Assembly: GCA_009760855.2 (NCBI GenBank)
Contig: WPIO01000012.1
Span: forward strand, 4,608,001-4,672,000
DNA length: 64,000 nt
Source of the DNA: Cristatella mucedo
Lineage: Eukaryota > Bryozoa > Phylactolaemata > Cristatellidae
Direction: 5' to 3'
Shown here: positions 54,891 to 64,000 of the stretch, piece by piece
Numbering within the stretch: position 1 is the stretch's first letter
Layout: each line of letters begins with the position of its first letter
The notes under the pieces: generated by a model
What the model saw: only the letters and a program-made list of their open reading frames with translations
Databases searched by the model: none
Told to the model about the DNA's origin: nothing
Made by a program: the position numbers and the translations under genes

Positions 54891-55174
54891 CCGTGCAGTA
54901 TGGCCATGGAGTATACTTCGCACGATCGGCCTGGTACTCAGCTCAACCCACGTATTCGGTTCCAGACGCAGATGGTATCAAGAGGATTATATATAGTTGC
55001 GTGCTGGTTGGCGACTTCGAGCAAGGGAACTCGAACGTTCGAATTACTAACTTTAAGCCAGGCAATCCGCTTGTCCGCTTTGATACCACTGTAGACTTCA
55101 TCCTTTTCCCTTCAATTTTTGTCGTGTACCACGATGCTCAGGCTTATCCTGCATATGTCATTAAGTTCCGATAG
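54891..55174 (+). CDS. PARP14-like last exon: ART domain C-terminal half
   Basis: The acceptor AACTGCTGTAG completes codon GCC, giving NAVQYGHGVYFARSAWYS, an excellent match to the PARP signature NA..YG.GVYFA. The triad Tyr is at 54914-54916. Further conserved parts are CVLVGDFEQGN, NPLVRFDTTVD, and PSIFVVYHDAQAYPAYVI before the TAG at 55172. The third triad position (55115-55117) is Ile in place of Glu, so the triad is H-Y-I, as in mono-ADP-ribosylating PARPs. This exon is absent from the duplicate. The 3' untranslated region probably lies in 55175-55345, before the LINE B copy. I see no canonical AATAAA there. Confidence 0.95.
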
Positions 55175-55344
55175 AGCATGAATACGTTTGTCAGAGAGCT
55201 TGGTTCTACGAAGTTTGTGGATGCAGACCTAATCTGGAGCCGAGCGGCATTCGCACCACATATTTGGACGAACTTTGTAACTGCTTTGTCTCAGCTATTT
55301 TTGATATATAAAGTACGCATTTATACTTGTTCGTGTATGTATGT

Positions 55345-56340
55345 TCATTTATCTCCGTCAGTAACTCCACAAAGTCATAAAGACCATGTGGGTGTTACGC
55401 AGGAGAGTTTTGTATAGCACACTCACAGCCTAAGCGGCTTTCGGTACGCATTCGGTAGTCAACAGACTTCGTCTCAAGCAACAAAAAGAAAGTGGGAAGC
55501 ATAGCAGAGTCAGGAGAGCAGTTGAGGTAGTGAGTAGCATAGAAGTAACAGCTCAGGACCGCTGAAAAGGATGTGCCCTAGTCGACAGTAGGAGAGTAGC
55601 TATCGTTGCGTAAGAATTGTGGAAGCGAGTTCCACAGCCTAGGACCTGCAGAGCTAAAGCTTCTGTCGCCAGCTGTCTTTAAGCAGAGGAATGGGACAGC
55701 TAATTTCTTGTCCACACAGGACCTCGGGGTGTGAACAGGCTGAAACTGATGCAGCAGTTCAGCTAGGTACGAAAGAGTCAAGCCGTGGCGTGCTTTGTGG
55801 GTCAGCATAAGAACTTTGCTCTGTATCCTTTGCTCAACCGGCAACCATCCTAGCTCTTTCAACAGAGGTGACACGTGCTCAAACCGCTGGGACTTGAAGA
55901 CCAGCCTTGCAGCCATATTCATAGACCGCTGTAGTGGCATAATAGCTTTCTTTGGCAGCCCAGCCAAAAGGGAATTACAATAATCAAGCCGAGACAGAAC
56001 TAAAGAGCTAGTTAATTTTTTTACAAGCCACTGTGGGAGACAGCTTCTAATCTTGGATAGGAATCGGATGTGATGGCTAGATGTAGAGACAGTCTTCTGA
56101 ATGAAGCTATTGAAATTGAGGCAGCTATCAAACACGACACCTAGATTACGAGCACGTGGTGAAGGTCGCACAATAGCATCACCTATTAGAACAGCAAAGC
56201 CTTTTAATCCAGCCACACGCTTAGGGTTTCCTATGAGCAGCAGTTCGGTTTTATCGCCATTTAATTTCAGGAAGTTTTCCGACATCCAGGATCGAATATC
56301 GGCAAAGCAATTGTTGACCTCTTCAACATCAAGAATCACA
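55345..56340 (-). mobile_element. LINE B copy, 5'-truncated, minus strand
   Basis: It is closely similar to 18424-19370. One minus-strand frame (56339-55578) runs from SWMSENFLKLNGDKTELLLI through ARNLGVVFDSCLNF and LGWLPVEQRIQSKVLMLTHK to RNDSYSPTVD. The 3' end is CTCCGTCAGTAACTCC on the plus strand. It lies about 170 bases after the PARP stop codon. Confidence 0.88.
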
Positions 56341-56745
56341 CGTTTTGATGTCCGGCATTCGATTTATTAGTTGGCACAGGTGGTGCTGGTGGTTTCAATG
56401 ACAAGTACAGCTTGATGACGTCGCCAAAGAAGCGATAGCCGAAGCCATTTGCCAGAACTACTTTCCCAAGTGGCTCTGTAATTGAGTAGCAGTTAAGGGC
56501 CAAGAACATTAGTGACTGTTTTAGCTAGCCTGATAAAAAAGAATTCGCTTAGTGACGTTGTTTCTCGCCTGCTTACAATTGGGGATGACTCCTCAATATC
56601 GTTTTTATTCCTGCCAATACGTATAAGCACGACAGCATTTAGTTTCTCCAGAAATGCAGCTTTAAAAGCACCAGAGCTGAGAATAGTTTCATATTTGAGA
56701 TACCAGTTTTTTGTAACCATGCAAAAACGAAATGTGAGTCACTTA
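56340..56745. other. Diverged LINE-like and unassigned sequence
   Basis: 56390-56490 still resembles the LINE B RT region (minus strand, near the YADD stretch) but is strongly changed. 56500-56745 shows an unassigned 75-codon minus-strand frame with no recognised motif. Confidence 0.4.
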
Positions 56746-56891
56746 AGAAAACTAAGGAGTCCATCCCCAAGATTGCAGCACCACCCTGGAGTCCGTCGAT
56801 TCCATGCAGCACCTCAATTCAATGAGGTCACTGATGACCTCATCATGAGGTTTATATCCCAATCAAAGAAGACAACTAGTCCTTTGGATCC

Positions 56892-56950
56892 TAAGCGCCT
56901 AGAAAGAGATTGAGTTCTCTGAGAGCGCTTTATCAAGTGCATTACTATCC
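56892..56950 (+). repeat. LINE A 3' tail piece inside the LINE A coding region
   Basis: AAGCGCCTAGAAAGAGATTG, AGTTCTCTGAGAGCGCTTTA and TCAAGTGCATTACTAT interrupt the frame between SPLDP and the VLLLRC segment, replacing about ten bases present at 21978-21990. Confidence 0.85.
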
Positions 56951-58212
56951 TCTTCGCATCGTCCTGCTTCTACGGTGCATTGATCTGCTGTTGCCAAGCA
57001 TAGCTAACATCATTAATATGTCCTTAGCCTCAGATCAAGTCTCGGCATCTCTTATAAAGGCTGTAGTCAGGCCACTACTCAAGAAAGCAACACTGGACAA
57101 AGAGAACTTGAGCAGCTTCCGCCGAGTCTCTCTTCTACTGTTTACATAAAAGACACTGGAACAAATCGTAGCAGACCAGCTGAACTCAAATATTAAAACT
57201 TTAAACCTTGCTAGTAATTTCCAGTCTTATTTGTGAGCTAATCACTCCACAGAGACAAGGCGCTGCTTTGGGTGTATAACAATCTACTTGGAAATAAAGT
57301 CCTGGGTATCGTTACATCTGCTTGTTTTTCTCAATATGTTGGTAGCTTTTGGTACTATAGATTACGAAGTCCATCTTGAGCTTCCTTATCTCGCCTGGGT
57401 ATCACTAGTACTGCATTGCTATTTTTCAGGTCCTATCTCTGCGAAAGACTCCAAATGAAAGAATAATCATTAGAATGGACAAAAAACATCCGAGAAATCT
57501 TTAAAATATGGTTACCTCGGGGTTCTGTGCTTCGTTCTTTTCTTTTCATGATTTATGATATCCTTCTTGCCGATGTGATTGCCAGGCGCAGTCTCGGCTT
57601 TCTCTTGACACTCGGTTGTACCTCTGCTTTGATCCCTCCCAGCCCTCAAGCATGTCAAATTCTCTCAACTCCCTTGCTGCATGTATTGATGACATCCAAC
57701 CATGGATGGCAGCAAACTTTCTTAAATGTAACGACGATGAAACAAACTGGCTAGTTATGGGCAAACCAAGTGTGTTTCGGAGATTAGAAAGGTTGACACT
57801 CACAATCCGGCTCTACCAGCATATCTCCTGTTGAATCCTTATGAAATATATCCATCATGTTTCAAAGTACCCTTTCATTAGACCACATCAGCTCCTCAGT
57901 CAAGTCTACCTACTTTCAGCTCTGTAACAATGCTAAAAAAAAGTGGGCTTGCTTATACAGGGATACAACATCTAAATTAGTCCATGCGTTTGTGACATCA
58001 GACTCGACTTCTGTAACTCACTGCTTGCTGATATTCCGGGTTGTGCAATCATGCATTTACAGCTGGGGTGAAACTCTGGAGCTAGGCTTGCCTGTTATGG
58101 CATCGAAGTTTCCACTTCTCGCCGACCTGCACTGGCTCCCACTCAAGCAACGCATCGACTTCAAGGTTTTGTCACTCACTTTTATGTCCCTTAGTTCTTT
58201 GGCTCCAGCCTA

Positions 58213-58404
58213 AAGAAAATGTATAGAAAATGCTAGCTGATTTTACAGCCTCTTTTTGTATAGCGACAGAAGACCCTTTACGGTTATCACCACCGCTTGC
58301 ACTGGCGATAAAGGATCGCCCACCGAAGAATTCGGAACCATGACCTCGGGGCCGAGGTTGTGAAAAGCAACCGCCTTACCTAGTGAGCCATTACGGCTCA
58401 CCTG
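58213..58404 (-). repeat. SINE1 inserted into LINE A
   Basis: A complete-looking SINE1 in minus orientation interrupts LINE A between GGCTCCAGCCT and CCTACCTATCAGATCTACTG. The head side carries GAGCCGTAATGGCTCACTAG on the minus strand. The tail side ends in an A-rich stretch. Confidence 0.85.
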
Positions 58405-58679
58405 CCTACCTATCAGATCTACTGCCCCACCAAGCTAAGCATCTCCCTACCCACTTTTCGGAATCTAATTGTTTACCCATACAAACCTCTCATCCTTTTA
58501 GTACCATGCCTTTAGTTCGCCGGCTCCCAAAGCCTGGAACTCACTCCCAACTTACATCACGAAATCTCACATTTAAAAGGAAAGCATCTATTCATCACAA
58601 CATTAAGTGGGTCCCTGTGATCCGTCCTTTATGTACTTATGTATGCTGACACTGTGCATGCTGCCACTAACTTTAGTTG

Positions 58680-58862
58680 TAGTGAGCCGCGACTTCACAC
58701 TAAATAAAGCAGTTGCTTGTCACGACCTCGGTCCCGAAGTCGTGGGTTCAAATCCTGGCAGTGGGCGATCCTTTATTGCTGTGGTTTGGAGCGGTGGCGA
58801 TGGCCATAAACGGTCTTTCATCGCTATGCAAATGAGGCTATTAAATCAGCTAGTATTTTTTT
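58680..58862 (+). repeat. SINE1 copy, plus orientation, near full length
   Basis: TAGTGAGCCGCGACTTCACA, GTCACGACCTCGGTCCCGAA, the B box TCGTGGGTTCAAATCCTGG, then GGGCGATCCTTTATTGC and CTATTAAATCAGCTAG with a T run. It interrupts the LINE A 3' UTR after CACTAACTTTAG. Confidence 0.85.
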
Positions 58863-59207
58863 AAGCGCATTTGCATGCGGAACCTGTGCATATTACTCCT
58901 AACTGTGGTATTCTTGTTGTTTATTGAGCATGCTACAACGAAACATTCGATCGTGCTTCCTTTGCGGCAAATGTAAAGTGCCTAGAAAGAGATTGAGTTA
59001 TCTGAGAGCGCTAAATTAACTGCATTATTACTATTATTATAATGTATTGAGGTTTCACGGCAACATTCGTGTTAACATCCATATTTAGAATTACCAAGGA
59101 TTCTTTTTCATTCTAAAATGTAATCTTGCCAGTCAGACCCTGAACGCATTTCACCATGGCCAGTCATTTGGGTAATTTTGGAGCTCGACACCTATTTGTA
59201 ATGTAAT

Positions 59208-60870
59208 GTATCTCCTCATATAACTCTACAAAGCCATAGAGGCTATGTGGCTGTTACGCATGAGAGTTTCGTGTCGCCCGCTCACAGCCTAAGTGGCTTT
59301 CGTACGAATTCAGTTCCCAACGGTCTCCATCTCACGCAACAAAGAGAAAGTGGGAAACATAGCAGAGTTAGGAGAGCAGTTAAGGTAGTGAGTAGCATGG
59401 AAGTTGCAGTACAGGACCGCTGAGAAGGATGAGCCATACTCGGCAGCAGGAGAGTAGCTGTCGTTGCGTAAGAATTGTGGAAGCGAGTTCCACAGTCTAT
59501 GACCTGCAGAGCTAAAGCTTCTTTCGCCAAAGGTCTTTAAGTGGAGGAATAGAACAGCTAATTTATTGTTCATACAGGACCTGAGAGCACGAGGAAGCTG
59601 AAACTAGTGCAGCATTCAGTTAGGTATGGAGCCAAGCCTTGTGCGTTAAAGTAAGAACTTTGCACTTTATCCGTTGATCAACGGGTAGCCATCCTGGCTC
59701 TTTTAGCAAAGGAGACATGTGCTCAAACCTTTGGGACTTGAAAACTAGCCTTGCAGCCCTATTCATAGCCAGCTGCAGTGACCCAGTTGCTTGGGTAGCC
59801 CAGCCAAAAGGGAATAACAATAATCAAGCCGAGACAGAACTGAGGAGCTAGTTAAATTTTTTAAGCCACTGTGGAAGACAGCACCTAATCATAGATAAGG
59901 ATCGGACGTGACTACTAGATGATGAACCAGTCTTCTGAATGAAGCTTTAAAAATTTAAGCGGCTGTCAAAAACGTCACCTAAACTTTGAGCACGTGTTGA
60001 TGGTCGCACAACAGCATCACTTAATCAAATAGCAGACTGTTGTTCGGCTCGCACAGCAGAGAGCCAGCCGATGACTAACACAAGCAGTTTATTATACGAC
60101 GCACTGAGCGGAGGAATGCACGACTCCGTTGCCCCCTTCTTCCACTCGACTCTCCTCTCTAGCCTGGCTGTCTCCTGGCCGACCCCGATGATTCATCCGA
60201 AGAGGACCACAGCAATGCATCAGCTGACCCTGATGGTGAATCGGTGTTCATCGGTTCACCAGTGGGTAACCGGCCTGTGTCCACGCCACATACAGGCGGA
60301 CCTCAGCTGTGCAGAAGCACCTTTCGATGATTCTCCCAACTGCTGTTCACCAGCGGTTTTAGCAAAGGAACAGTACCAGCTTGCATATAATTGAACTACA
60401 TAAAGCCTTTTAATCTAGTCACACGCTTAGGCTGTCCAATAAGCAGCAGTTTGGTCTTATCATCATTCAGTTTCAAGAAGATTCCCGACATCCATGATCG
60501 AATGTCGGCAAGGCAAGCATTCCGTTTCTCAGTTGGTGCAGCTGATTCCGACGGTTTGAATGACAAATACAGCTGAGTGTCATCAGCATAAAAGTGTTAT
60601 CCTTTTCCATGGGCCTTAATCACTTTTTCCGACGTTGAGTATAAATGGAGAACAGCAGAGGACCGAGGGCGGCCCCTTGAGGGACTCCGCGATTGACCCG
60701 TCTAGAGTGTGAGTCCTGACCACCACTCGACACGGATTGAACACGATCAGATAAGTCCAATTTAAGCCAGTGCCTCGTCTGCCAGACCAATAGTTGCTCT
60801 CAATCATTCAAGTAGGACATCGCGATCAATGGTGTCGAAGGCAGCTGAGAGATCTAGCAGAGCTAGGGCG
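59208..60870 (-). mobile_element. LINE B copy interrupted by a solo LTR
   Basis: The minus-strand order is LLDLSAAFDTIDRDVLL (60820-60865), the YADD-equivalent region, FLKLNDDKTKLLLIG-like sequence near 60480, then, after the LTR insertion, the C-terminal part LGWLP and SFSSAGHRLWNSLPQFLRND, and the 3' end at about 59210. The LTR lies between ATAGCA and AAAGCCTTTTAATC of the LINE. Many frame breaks. Confidence 0.85.
60038..60400 (-). mobile_element. Solo LTR nested in LINE B
   Basis: It shows the family termini (plus strand TGTTGTTCGGCTCGCACAGC ... TTGAACTACA), the AATAAACTG signal on the minus strand (CAGTTTATTATACG on plus) and the CTGACCCTGATGGTGAATC block. No internal retroelement sequence adjoins it, so it is a solo LTR or a truncated remnant. 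The short flanks CAGAC and TAAAG are not a clean target duplication. Confidence 0.75.
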
Positions 60871-60889
60871 GTGCTGGTGTTCGTTTAAG

Positions 60890-61640
60890 CAGCCACTGTA
60901 ATGGTTAGCGGTCACAATACACCTTTACAGGCTTCACATAGACGTAGCATAAAAAATGCCGCACCACGACAAGTACTGAGAGCGCTTTTCTCTCGGTGGT
61001 TTGAATAATTCCTCTCACTTTTATTCAGTGCCCTGTTAAAGTACGGGAATGTTATATAGTTGATTATCTACGGAATGTTTCCTCCCTTCGAGTACTCGAC
61101 AAAGTATCGCACCTACAGCTACCCCACTCGCATCAGCTGAGACAGAATGGTAGCGCAAAATCAAAAAATATTCTGACGGCTCCGAGCTAAGACGTTTGCG
61201 TAATTCCATATACTTTTCATCGCACTCTGGTGACCATTTAAAATTTTTTCCCTTTCGTAGTAACTTGTTTAGCGGCCCCACAATAGTGGCAAAGCCCACA
61301 ATAAACTTATGGTAGTAAGAGTCTAACCCTAGGAACTTTCGGATTGCCAACACATTCCCAGTGAGAGGGTAACCTCTTACCTTTGCGCAGTCGTCACGAT
61401 CTGACTGCACTCTTGCGGCCTACAAAATGTGACCAAGGTAGCGTACCTTTGGCTGAGCAAAGTGGCACTTTGAAGATTTGAACACATTCCGTACTGCAGC
61501 AGTCGATCGAATACCTGCGTCGAGCACTCGATATGCTCTTCAAAGTTGCGCGAGAATATTAATGAATCCTCATTATAAATCAGACAGTTTTCGCAATACA
61601 AGTTCGACAAGCGGAGTTTCGCGGTGCGTAGAAAATTACA
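60890..61640 (-). pseudogene. Ty3/Gypsy pol remnant (RT end and RNase H)
   Basis: On the minus strand, CLIYNEDSLIFSRNFEEHIE (61600-61480) corresponds to the RT active-site region of Gypsy elements. The YLDD box reads YNED, and F...FEEH....VF.RL follows. The next frame has RKFLGLDSYYHKFIVGFATI, VGPLNKLLRKGKNFKWSPEC and SADASGVAVGAILCR, the RT thumb and start of RNase H. Near 61000 TTER...LSVL matches the next RNase H block. Frameshifts and a damaged active site show that it is dead. Most of RT, protease and integrase are missing. Confidence 0.85.
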
Positions 61641-62100
61641 AGGGTATAGCGCGGCGCTAGCCTCGGCTTAACTTTATCATGAACAAGAGTTGTTCGGCGG
61701 AAAAAAGTTCTTTTCCTGGAGCAGTGAGCCAGAAAAGGGTGCCAGCGTGGTGAAAGAGCAAGAGCTTAAGAGGTTTGACATTCTCTAAGCGGCAGGTACG
61801 CGGAACCACACAGAACACCGAAGCTGGCTCAAAGACGTTTGTTCACGCGGACGCCGCTGCGGGCCAGTACGCGACTGACCCGCCTGGCGTCCTCGACCTA
61901 ACTCCCGGGCCTTTGCCGCCCGTTACTGATATACCACTGTCAGAAATCTCAACAGGCCATAAATAAGCCAACAACAGTTTCATCATCTCAAAACGGCCAA
62001 TTACCTCTTGATCTCAAGATCAAAATGGACCAATAACAAACAATGTATTACAACAGCGCAATAAAAATACTTGCCGTACTTAAGTGCCTTCTCGTCTAGC
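61640..62100. other. No feature recognised
   Basis: A stretch between the pol remnant and the gag-like region. No RT or protease motif is visible. Confidence 0.4.
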
Positions 62101-62106
62101 ACGAAG

Positions 62107-62967
62107 CTATGTAACGGCTGCTCGGAGGAGGCAAGTGAAAGCACGAACTTTGCTAACCTGCCGGATATGTATGGCATGGGTTTTGCCGCATCGCCGAGGC
62201 ATGCAACTTTCCGCCACACCATGAGGCTCCATTGCAGGACCAGTCTTTGCCACCGCATGCGGCTTCCGGGCATTCGTCCTAACGCCAGCCGCTGTATTCT
62301 GGACTGCAACCGGTGTTGCCTCTCGCGTTGCCCGTGAGGCAGATACTTCGAGCCTCAGCTCTTGTACGGCTGCCTCTAGCAGCTCTTTCGGCCACTCCAG
62401 CGCCATTGCCTTCGGTCGCTCAGCTTACACAGTCGCCTCCTCGACGGGCGTCTCGCTCACGTCTTCTGCTAGTCCTTCGCGCTTCTCCGCCTCCAGCAGT
62501 TCGGAGACCGAAGCGAACACAATGTGTGCCACCATCTGTTGCTGGCGCTCCTCTCTCTTCGCCTTCGACAGCTCGGTAAGCATCTCGTGTGTCTTCTCTG
62601 TGAGCGTCTCACCCGCCTCCATAGCGGGCGCTTCACGCACTTCCGCCGACGCTAACGCTTCTGTCCGTGCCGCCGTCGTCTCTGAGGACATTAGCGCCGA
62701 CTCGCTGGCTACCAGCGTTGTCTCGTTCTCTACCAGTGCTTTCCCAGCAGCCGCCACCTCTATGGCAGACGCAGCCACCTCTCTGGAAGACAAAGCCTCC
62801 TCTCTGCCAAACGCTGCGTCTTTCTGCCAGACGCAGCCATCTCTTAGTCTCGACACTAGATCAAGAGAACCTAAGAAACTATTGCCCAGTCTCCCTTCTA
62901 CCATTCCTATCAAAGGCACTGGAACGGGTCGTGGCGGACCAGCTGAACTCATATATCGAAACCTCAC
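62107..62967 (-). pseudogene. Gag-like coiled-coil and Cys-rich remnant
   Basis: The minus-strand frame 62967-62425 encodes an Ala/Glu-rich, probably coiled-coil segment (SSREVAASAIEVAAAGKALV, ETLTEKTHEMLTELSKAKRE) ending in a stop. The next frame, 62406-62107, has EWPKELLEAAVQELRLEVSA and, later, CMPRRCGKTHAI, which resembles the first half of a Gypsy-type Cys-His nucleocapsid motif. Upstream of the pol remnant on the same strand, this fits the gag region of the same element. The first part of the frame (62967-62850) overlaps LINE A sequence on the other strand. Similar repeats occur at 7950-8250. Confidence 0.45.
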
Positions 62968-64000
62968 ACCTTGCTAATAAGTTCCAGTCTGGCTTTAGAG
63001 CTAATCACTCCACAGAGTCAGCATTGCTTAGGGTATAAAACGACCTGCTTAGGAATGCTGACATGGGTAGAGTGTCTCTGATTATTTTGCTCGATCTTTC
63101 GGCTGCTTTTGACACCATCGATTACAAAGTTCTTCTAGAGCGCCTCTTATCTCGCCTGGGCATCACTGGCACTGCTCTGTAGTGGTTCAGGTCCTATCTC
63201 AGTGGGACACTCCAGAGTATTGACGTGAATGGAAAAGATCATCTGAGATACCTCTGAAATATGGAGTACCTCAGGGCTCAGTGCTAGGTCCGGTTCTTTT
63301 CACTGTTTGCACTCTCCCTCTTGCTGATGTGATTGCCAAGCACAATCTAGGCTTTCACTTCTATGCGGATGACACTCAGTTGTACCTTTGCTTAGATCCC
63401 TCCCAGCCTTCGAGCACCTCAAATTCTCTCAATTCACTTGCTGCATGTATTGATGACATCCACACATGGATGGCCGCAAAGTTTCTAAAACTAAACGATG
63501 ATAAAACTAACTTACTAGTTATGGGCAAACCCAATGTGATCCAGAAATTGGAAAGGCTGCCGCTCAAAATTGGCTCTGCCAGCATACCTCCAGTTGAATC
63601 AGCTCGAAATCTAGGTGTCATATTCCAAAGCGACCTCTCGTTAGACGATCATACCAGCTCCACAGTCAAATCTGCCTATTTTCAGCTTCATAATATTCCT
63701 AAAACTTGGGCTTTTTTAGATAAGGATACCACGTCCAAGTTGGTCCATGCATTCGTGGCATCCCGTCTCGACTTCTGCAACTCACTGCTTACTGGCCTAC
63801 CGGCATGTGCGATCAGGCGATTGCAGCTGGTGCTAAACTCTGCAGCTAGGCTTGTCTGTCGTGAGCTTCGCAGTTGCCACATTACTCCACTTCTCGCCGA
63901 CCTGCACTGGCTACCAGTCAAGCAACGGATTGACTTCAAGGTTTTGTCGCTCACTTTTAGGTCATACATTCTTTTGCTACAGCCTATCTCTCAGATCTAC
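62845..64000 (+). mobile_element. LINE A copy, plus strand, running off the window
   Basis: The copy starts at the ACACTTGACCAAGAGAACTT-equivalent position and continues through [39 protein letters not shown] and the intact active site [23 protein letters not shown], and [14 protein letters not shown] to the window end. It is closely similar to 22110-23240 and carries its own stop (CTG TAG TGG at about 63178) and small indels. It joins the gag-like region at its 5' end. Confidence 0.9.

Larger units (their letters stand above)
35210..55174 (+). other. PARP14-like macro-WWE-ART gene (gene span)
   Basis: Ten exons from 36281 to 55174 join with consistent intron phases (1,1,0,0,1,0,1,0,1) and a total length divisible by three, giving a frame of about 1,289 codons with one stop at its end. 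A probable extra 5' exon precedes them. The domain order matches the vertebrate macro-PARP group (PARP9/14/15). In that family the enzymes bind ADP-ribose through macro domains and transfer single ADP-ribose units from NAD+ to proteins, often in stress or antiviral signalling. The cellular role here is inferred only from the family. Introns hold SINEs, reverse-oriented LINE tails and a SPIN-type MITE. The 5' end, including any RRM domains, is not resolved. Confidence 0.85.
56750..59035 (+). mobile_element. LINE A copy, plus strand, multiply interrupted
   Basis: The RT order is recognisable from QSKKTTSPLDP through VLLLRCIDLL, LKKATLDKENL, SLNSLAACIDDI, the [19 protein letters not shown] region and APKPGTHSQL to the 3' UTR and terminal hairpin at 58975-59025. 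Many stops and shifts are present. It carries a 60-base piece of its own 3' tail at 56892-56950 and SINE1 copies at 58213-58404 and 58680-58862. Confidence 0.85.

Noticed and set aside
58720-58770. Possible functional tRNA gene (good B box).
   Set aside because: The tRNA-like head continues into the SINE1 body shared by about ten copies, and the cloverleaf is incomplete.

Overview
This looks like a repeat-rich invertebrate metazoan genome. Its genes are intron-split with GT-AG junctions, it carries L2/CR1-type LINEs, tRNA-derived SINEs, a Ty3/Gypsy remnant, a hAT MITE and AT microsatellites, and it encodes a macro-domain PARP. I cannot name the species. A basal marine animal such as a sponge or cnidarian is only a guess. 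Bacterial features such as operons, ribosome binding sites and CRISPR are absent.

The main gene is a PARP14-like (macro-PARP) locus on the + strand. Ten exons (36281-37648, 37982-38671, 39334-39557, 43384-43599, 43746-43941, 45590-45753, 47689-48097, 49330-49472, 50452-50629, 54891-55174) join with matching intron phases into one open frame of about 1,289 residues ending in TAG at 55172. A probable further 5' exon lies at 35210-35428. The domain order is KH-like linkers, macro domain, divergent second macro domain, KH-like segment, WWE domain, ADP-ribosyltransferase (ART) domain. The catalytic triad reads H-Y-I, which predicts mono- rather than poly-ADP-ribosylation.

Positions 1 to about 9765 are a decayed duplicate of the 3' half of this gene (about 47.6-54.8 kb). 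They contain broken copies of the WWE exon and the first ART exon, and even share intronic transposon fragments with the original. The duplicate has since received a roughly 3.3 kb block of insertions (5720-9040) that includes LTR-type repeats.

From about 9.9 to 18.4 kb lies a degenerate satellite-like array. Its monomers are about 170 bp, with a core in which ATTGC recurs every 10 bp, and a higher-order period of about 2.03-2.04 kb includes an inverted monomer. It begins almost exactly where the PARP duplication ends.

From 18.4 to 35 kb the window is mostly transposons: a truncated LINE B, a nearly full-length but dead LINE A (about 19.64-23.72 kb) with tandem repeats in its 5' region, an LTR fragment, a recent 355-bp direct repeat pair, and SINEs. 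Two weak, unrecognised exon candidates also lie here. After the PARP gene (55.2-64 kb) come nested LINE A and B copies, a solo LTR inside a LINE, and a Gypsy pol and gag-like remnant. The window ends inside another LINE A copy.

The intron between the first two ART exons carries a 183-bp element with a perfect 8-bp target duplication and the termini of the SPIN hAT family. That family is known for horizontal transfer between animals.
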